Positions 62,030 through 64,000 of a stretch of 64,000 bases of DNA are shown piece by piece. Source of the DNA: Flavobacterium bizetiae (lineage in GTDB: Bacteria > Bacteroidota > Bacteroidia > Flavobacteriales > Flavobacteriaceae); the NCBI RefSeq assembly GCF_902804475.1, contig NZ_CADCSU010000040.1:1-64000 (forward strand), given 5' to 3'. The notes beneath the pieces are model-generated. The model had not been told where the DNA came from and searched no databases. It worked only from the letters and a program-made list of their open reading frames with translations. The first letter of the stretch is position 1. Every line of letters starts with the position of its first letter. Made by a program: the position numbers and the translations under genes.

Positions 62030-62539
62030 ATGAATAAAATAAATTTTCTAATCCCATTATTAATACTTTGTTTATCAAGCTGTCAAAAAAGAGAGGATCA
62101 TACCGAAAGTATAGAAGATATTGAGTTCTCGTATATCAGCGGACTTCGAATTCCTTACAACACAGTAACAATTAACATTGCAAGAAATAATAAAGACAGC
62201 AGTAATGTGTTTATTCAAAGCAGACCTTTATTTGACAGCCCAAAATGGGAATACAGTAAAATTGATAAAATAATAAAAATTGACAATTTAACTTTCGAAA
62301 AAATTATCCAAAAAATTAAATTACTTGACCATATAAACATAGATAAGGCTCATAAAATAGGTAATGACGGAAGTACGTGGAAAATTGAATACGGCTCAAA
62401 AGGAAAAAATAAAAGCTATACTTTTTGGTCTCCCACTTCTCAAACAAAAGAAAGAGGGTTAGATAATTTTGTACAATTATCTGAACAAATTTTGGATATT
62501 TCTAAACTCAAAAAAGAAGATGTTCTCGGAGATTATTAA
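62030..62539 (+). CDS. Hypothetical lipoprotein
   Basis: A 169-residue lipoprotein with Cys18 at the lipobox (LCLSSCQKRE). The middle (SKIDKIIKIDNLTFEKIIQK) and GNDGSTWKIEYGSKGKN are seen but give no family. Same strand and 26 bp after the small membrane protein, so likely one transcript. Confidence 0.68.
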   Translation: MNKINFLIPLLILCLSSCQKREDHTESIEDIEFSYISGLRIPYNTVTINIARNNKDSSNVFIQSRPLFDSPKWEYSKIDKIIKIDNLTFEKIIQKIKLLDHINIDKAHKIGNDGSTWKIEYGSKGKNKSYTFWSPTSQTKERGLDNFVQLSEQILDISKLKKEDVLGDY

Positions 62540-62626
62540 CTATTCAAAATGCAATTATTTCAATCCATATGTACCCGAAACCCAATATCATGTAATTTGC
62601 ATTCATAATTAAAAGCTTTTAAAAAT

Positions 62627-62854
62627 GGGCTGAAGGCCCCATAAACAAAAGCGTAGTGCAGCGCACTACGACTTAAATTACAAAGTAGCAATTGCTCTGA
62701 AAGAGCAAGAGAAAAATAGACAATAACGATTTTGGAGAAATCATAACAAATATACCCTTTGAAAACCAGGCTTTCGCCCTTTCAGGGCTAAGAACAACAA
62801 TCATTCTTATTCATAGTGCTTTGCACCATGCTATTGCTTAGGCTCTTTCAGAGC
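62627..62854. repeat. Cluster of six short palindromes
   Basis: GGGCtgaaGGCCC (62627-62639), CGTAGTGC/GCACTACG (62652-62670), TTGCTCTgaaAGAGCAA (62692-62708), GCCCTttcAGGGC (62776-62788), TAGTGCtttGCACCA (62814-62828) and GCTCTttcAGAGC (62842-62854). They occupy the 376-bp gap before the MBL gene. No ORF of interest. Confidence 0.85.
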
Positions 62855-62915
62855 AAGTTTAGAATATCTATAATTTACAATCCCTACTCAACACATTAAT
62901 CAAAAACAAATCATC

Positions 62916-63677
62916 ATGCCTCAAATTCATCACCTCAACTGTGTAAAAATTGTTTCACCCGTAAACGACAATGTGTGCGGACATTGCTTATTGATTCAGG
63001 AAAACGACAAACTTATTTTAATCGATACCGGAATTGGACTTTTAGACATTCTAAAACCAGAGGAAAGAATTGGTCAGCAACTTATAGATATGGTGGGTTA
63101 TCATTTCGATGAAAATCAAACCGCAATCAGACAAATAGAAAAACTGGGACTTAATCCTAAAAACGTAACCGATTGTGTTATTTCGCATCTCGATAATGAT
63201 CATATTGGCGGTTTGGCAGATTTTCCAAACGCAATTGTTCATGTTGGACTTGAAGAATGTGACGCCTATATTTCAGGAAATCCAAGGTATTTAAAAACAC
63301 CATTATCACACCAGCCAACAATAAAAACTTACGAAAAATTAGATTTAAACTGGTTTGGGTTCGAAGCCAGAAAAGTTGATGTAGATATCGAAACTGAAAT
63401 TTTTCTAATTCCGCTTTTCGGACATACTTTAGGACATTGCGGGGTTGCTTTAAAAACAGAAAACGGATGGATATTTTATATCGCAGATGCCTATTATATG
63501 CGAATAGAACTTACCGACAGCGATCATCCTGTAAATCAACTGGCCAAAATGAGAGCCGAAAACAATGATTTAAGATTAGAAACTTTAGATAAAATCAGAA
63601 CTTTAATCAACGATCATCCGGAAATCGAAGTTTTTGGATATCATGATATCGAAGAATTTAACTTTTACAAGAATTAA
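62916..63677 (+). CDS. Metallo-beta-lactamase-fold hydrolase
   Basis: A 253-residue MBL-fold enzyme. Metal motif HLDNDHIGG (91-99): the second His of the usual HxHxDH is Asp93. Further ligands are His in FGHTLGHCG and Asp in IADAYYM, and His near the end (GYHDIEEF). The start HHLNCVKIVSP resembles lactonase-type members. It is cytosolic. Substrate unknown. Confidence 0.85.
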   Translation: MPQIHHLNCVKIVSPVNDNVCGHCLLIQENDKLILIDTGIGLLDILKPEERIGQQLIDMVGYHFDENQTAIRQIEKLGLNPKNVTDCVISHLDNDHIGGLADFPNAIVHVGLEECDAYISGNPRYLKTPLSHQPTIKTYEKLDLNWFGFEARKVDVDIETEIFLIPLFGHTLGHCGVALKTENGWIFYIADAYYMRIELTDSDHPVNQLAKMRAENNDLRLETLDKIRTLINDHPEIEVFGYHDIEEFNFYKN

Positions 63678-63809
63678 AAAATTCAAGATTTTAACGCAAC
63701 CATTTTCGAGAAGGTTCATCTGTTAACAAAGAGAATGCTTTATCCTATCGCAAAAACATTAAAATGCGAGAAAAAAGTAATTCTCTACTAACGTAAAAAC
63801 CTTTAGTTT

Positions 63810-64000
63810 ATGGATGACCTGCCAAAAAACCTTACCCTATTTTACGTCTCCGGCATATTCTCTCTTATAGTAGGAATAATTTATGCCATAATGCTCATCG
63901 ACGGAAATTCTGCGCCAGACGGATTAATGGGAATTTATATTTTGTTTTGTTTGCTTCCGGTTATTATTCTCGTGATAATTGATCGATTTTTGGTTTCGAA
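63810..64000 (+). CDS. Membrane protein, 3' truncated by the window
   Basis: A frame from ATG 63810 stays open for at least 63 codons to the end. It encodes MDDLPKNLTLFYVSGIFSLI then a helix, GNSAPDGLMGIYILFCLLPV and a second helix. Not recognised; the open end hides the rest. Confidence 0.6.
   Translation, partial: MDDLPKNLTLFYVSGIFSLIVGIIYAIMLIDGNSAPDGLMGIYILFCLLPVIILVIIDRFLVS

Overview
The window is chromosomal DNA from a Bacteroidota bacterium, almost certainly a Flavobacterium or a close relative. The evidence is a low G+C content, promoter-like TAnnTTTG boxes instead of E. coli -10 boxes, C-terminal type IX secretion (T9SS) sorting tails, a TonB receptor with a carboxypeptidase-like N-terminal domain, DUF4270, and an OlsF-type ornithine lipid synthase. 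Most of it is ordinary core genome. I see no rRNA, tRNA, CRISPR array, prophage, insertion sequence or integrase.

Layout. 1-1077: the end of a T9SS-sorted surface protein. 1.2-8.8 kb (minus strand): biotin genes bioF, bioD, bioA and an unusual ketosynthase, split by an ECF sigma factor with a membrane partner, a TraB/GumN protein, two tiny membrane proteins and a GxxExxY protein. 8.9-12.5 kb: an NmrA-like reductase, two tandem small exported cysteine-pair proteins, and atpD-atpC. 12.7-21.9 kb: a GDSL lipoprotein with a TonB receptor, then glmS, a DUF4270 lipoprotein and a glycogen-synthase N-domain protein. 21.9-25.9 kb (plus): panC, panD, an alpha/beta-hydrolase-fold protein with Asp at the nucleophile position, radA.

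26-36.4 kb looks like an envelope-maintenance block: a GT51 glycosyltransferase fused to an AsmA-like region, a LytS/LytTR two-component pair, a SIMPL-domain protein, a VWA lipoprotein, an L,D-transpeptidase-like protein and a MuiA/DUF4139 protein. The upstream regions of the SIMPL and VWA genes share a 66-bp element that may be an operator for the adjacent LytTR regulator.

36.4-48 kb: aldo/keto reductase, OmpA-type lipoprotein, xth, olsF, small DUF2752/DUF4234 membrane proteins, a 2-hydroxyacid dehydrogenase, a large lipoprotein, nhaA, and a c-type cytochrome. 48-56.4 kb (minus): proC, mgtE, rsmA, a nucleotidyltransferase pair resembling a toxin-antitoxin locus, DUF4286, a TPR protein, lgt, serS. 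56.6-64 kb: a hexapeptide-repeat protein, a T9SS-tailed TPR protein overlapping a patatin-like phospholipase, a DMP19-like protein, small membrane and lipoproteins, a metallo-beta-lactamase-fold hydrolase, and a truncated membrane protein.

The most unusual non-coding layer is the spacer DNA. Many gaps carry 13-nt palindromes built as 5-nt arm, 3-nt loop, 5-nt arm with different but self-complementary arms; long inverted repeats; or short-period degenerate repeats. One 17-mer of the last class also lies inside the bioD reading frame.
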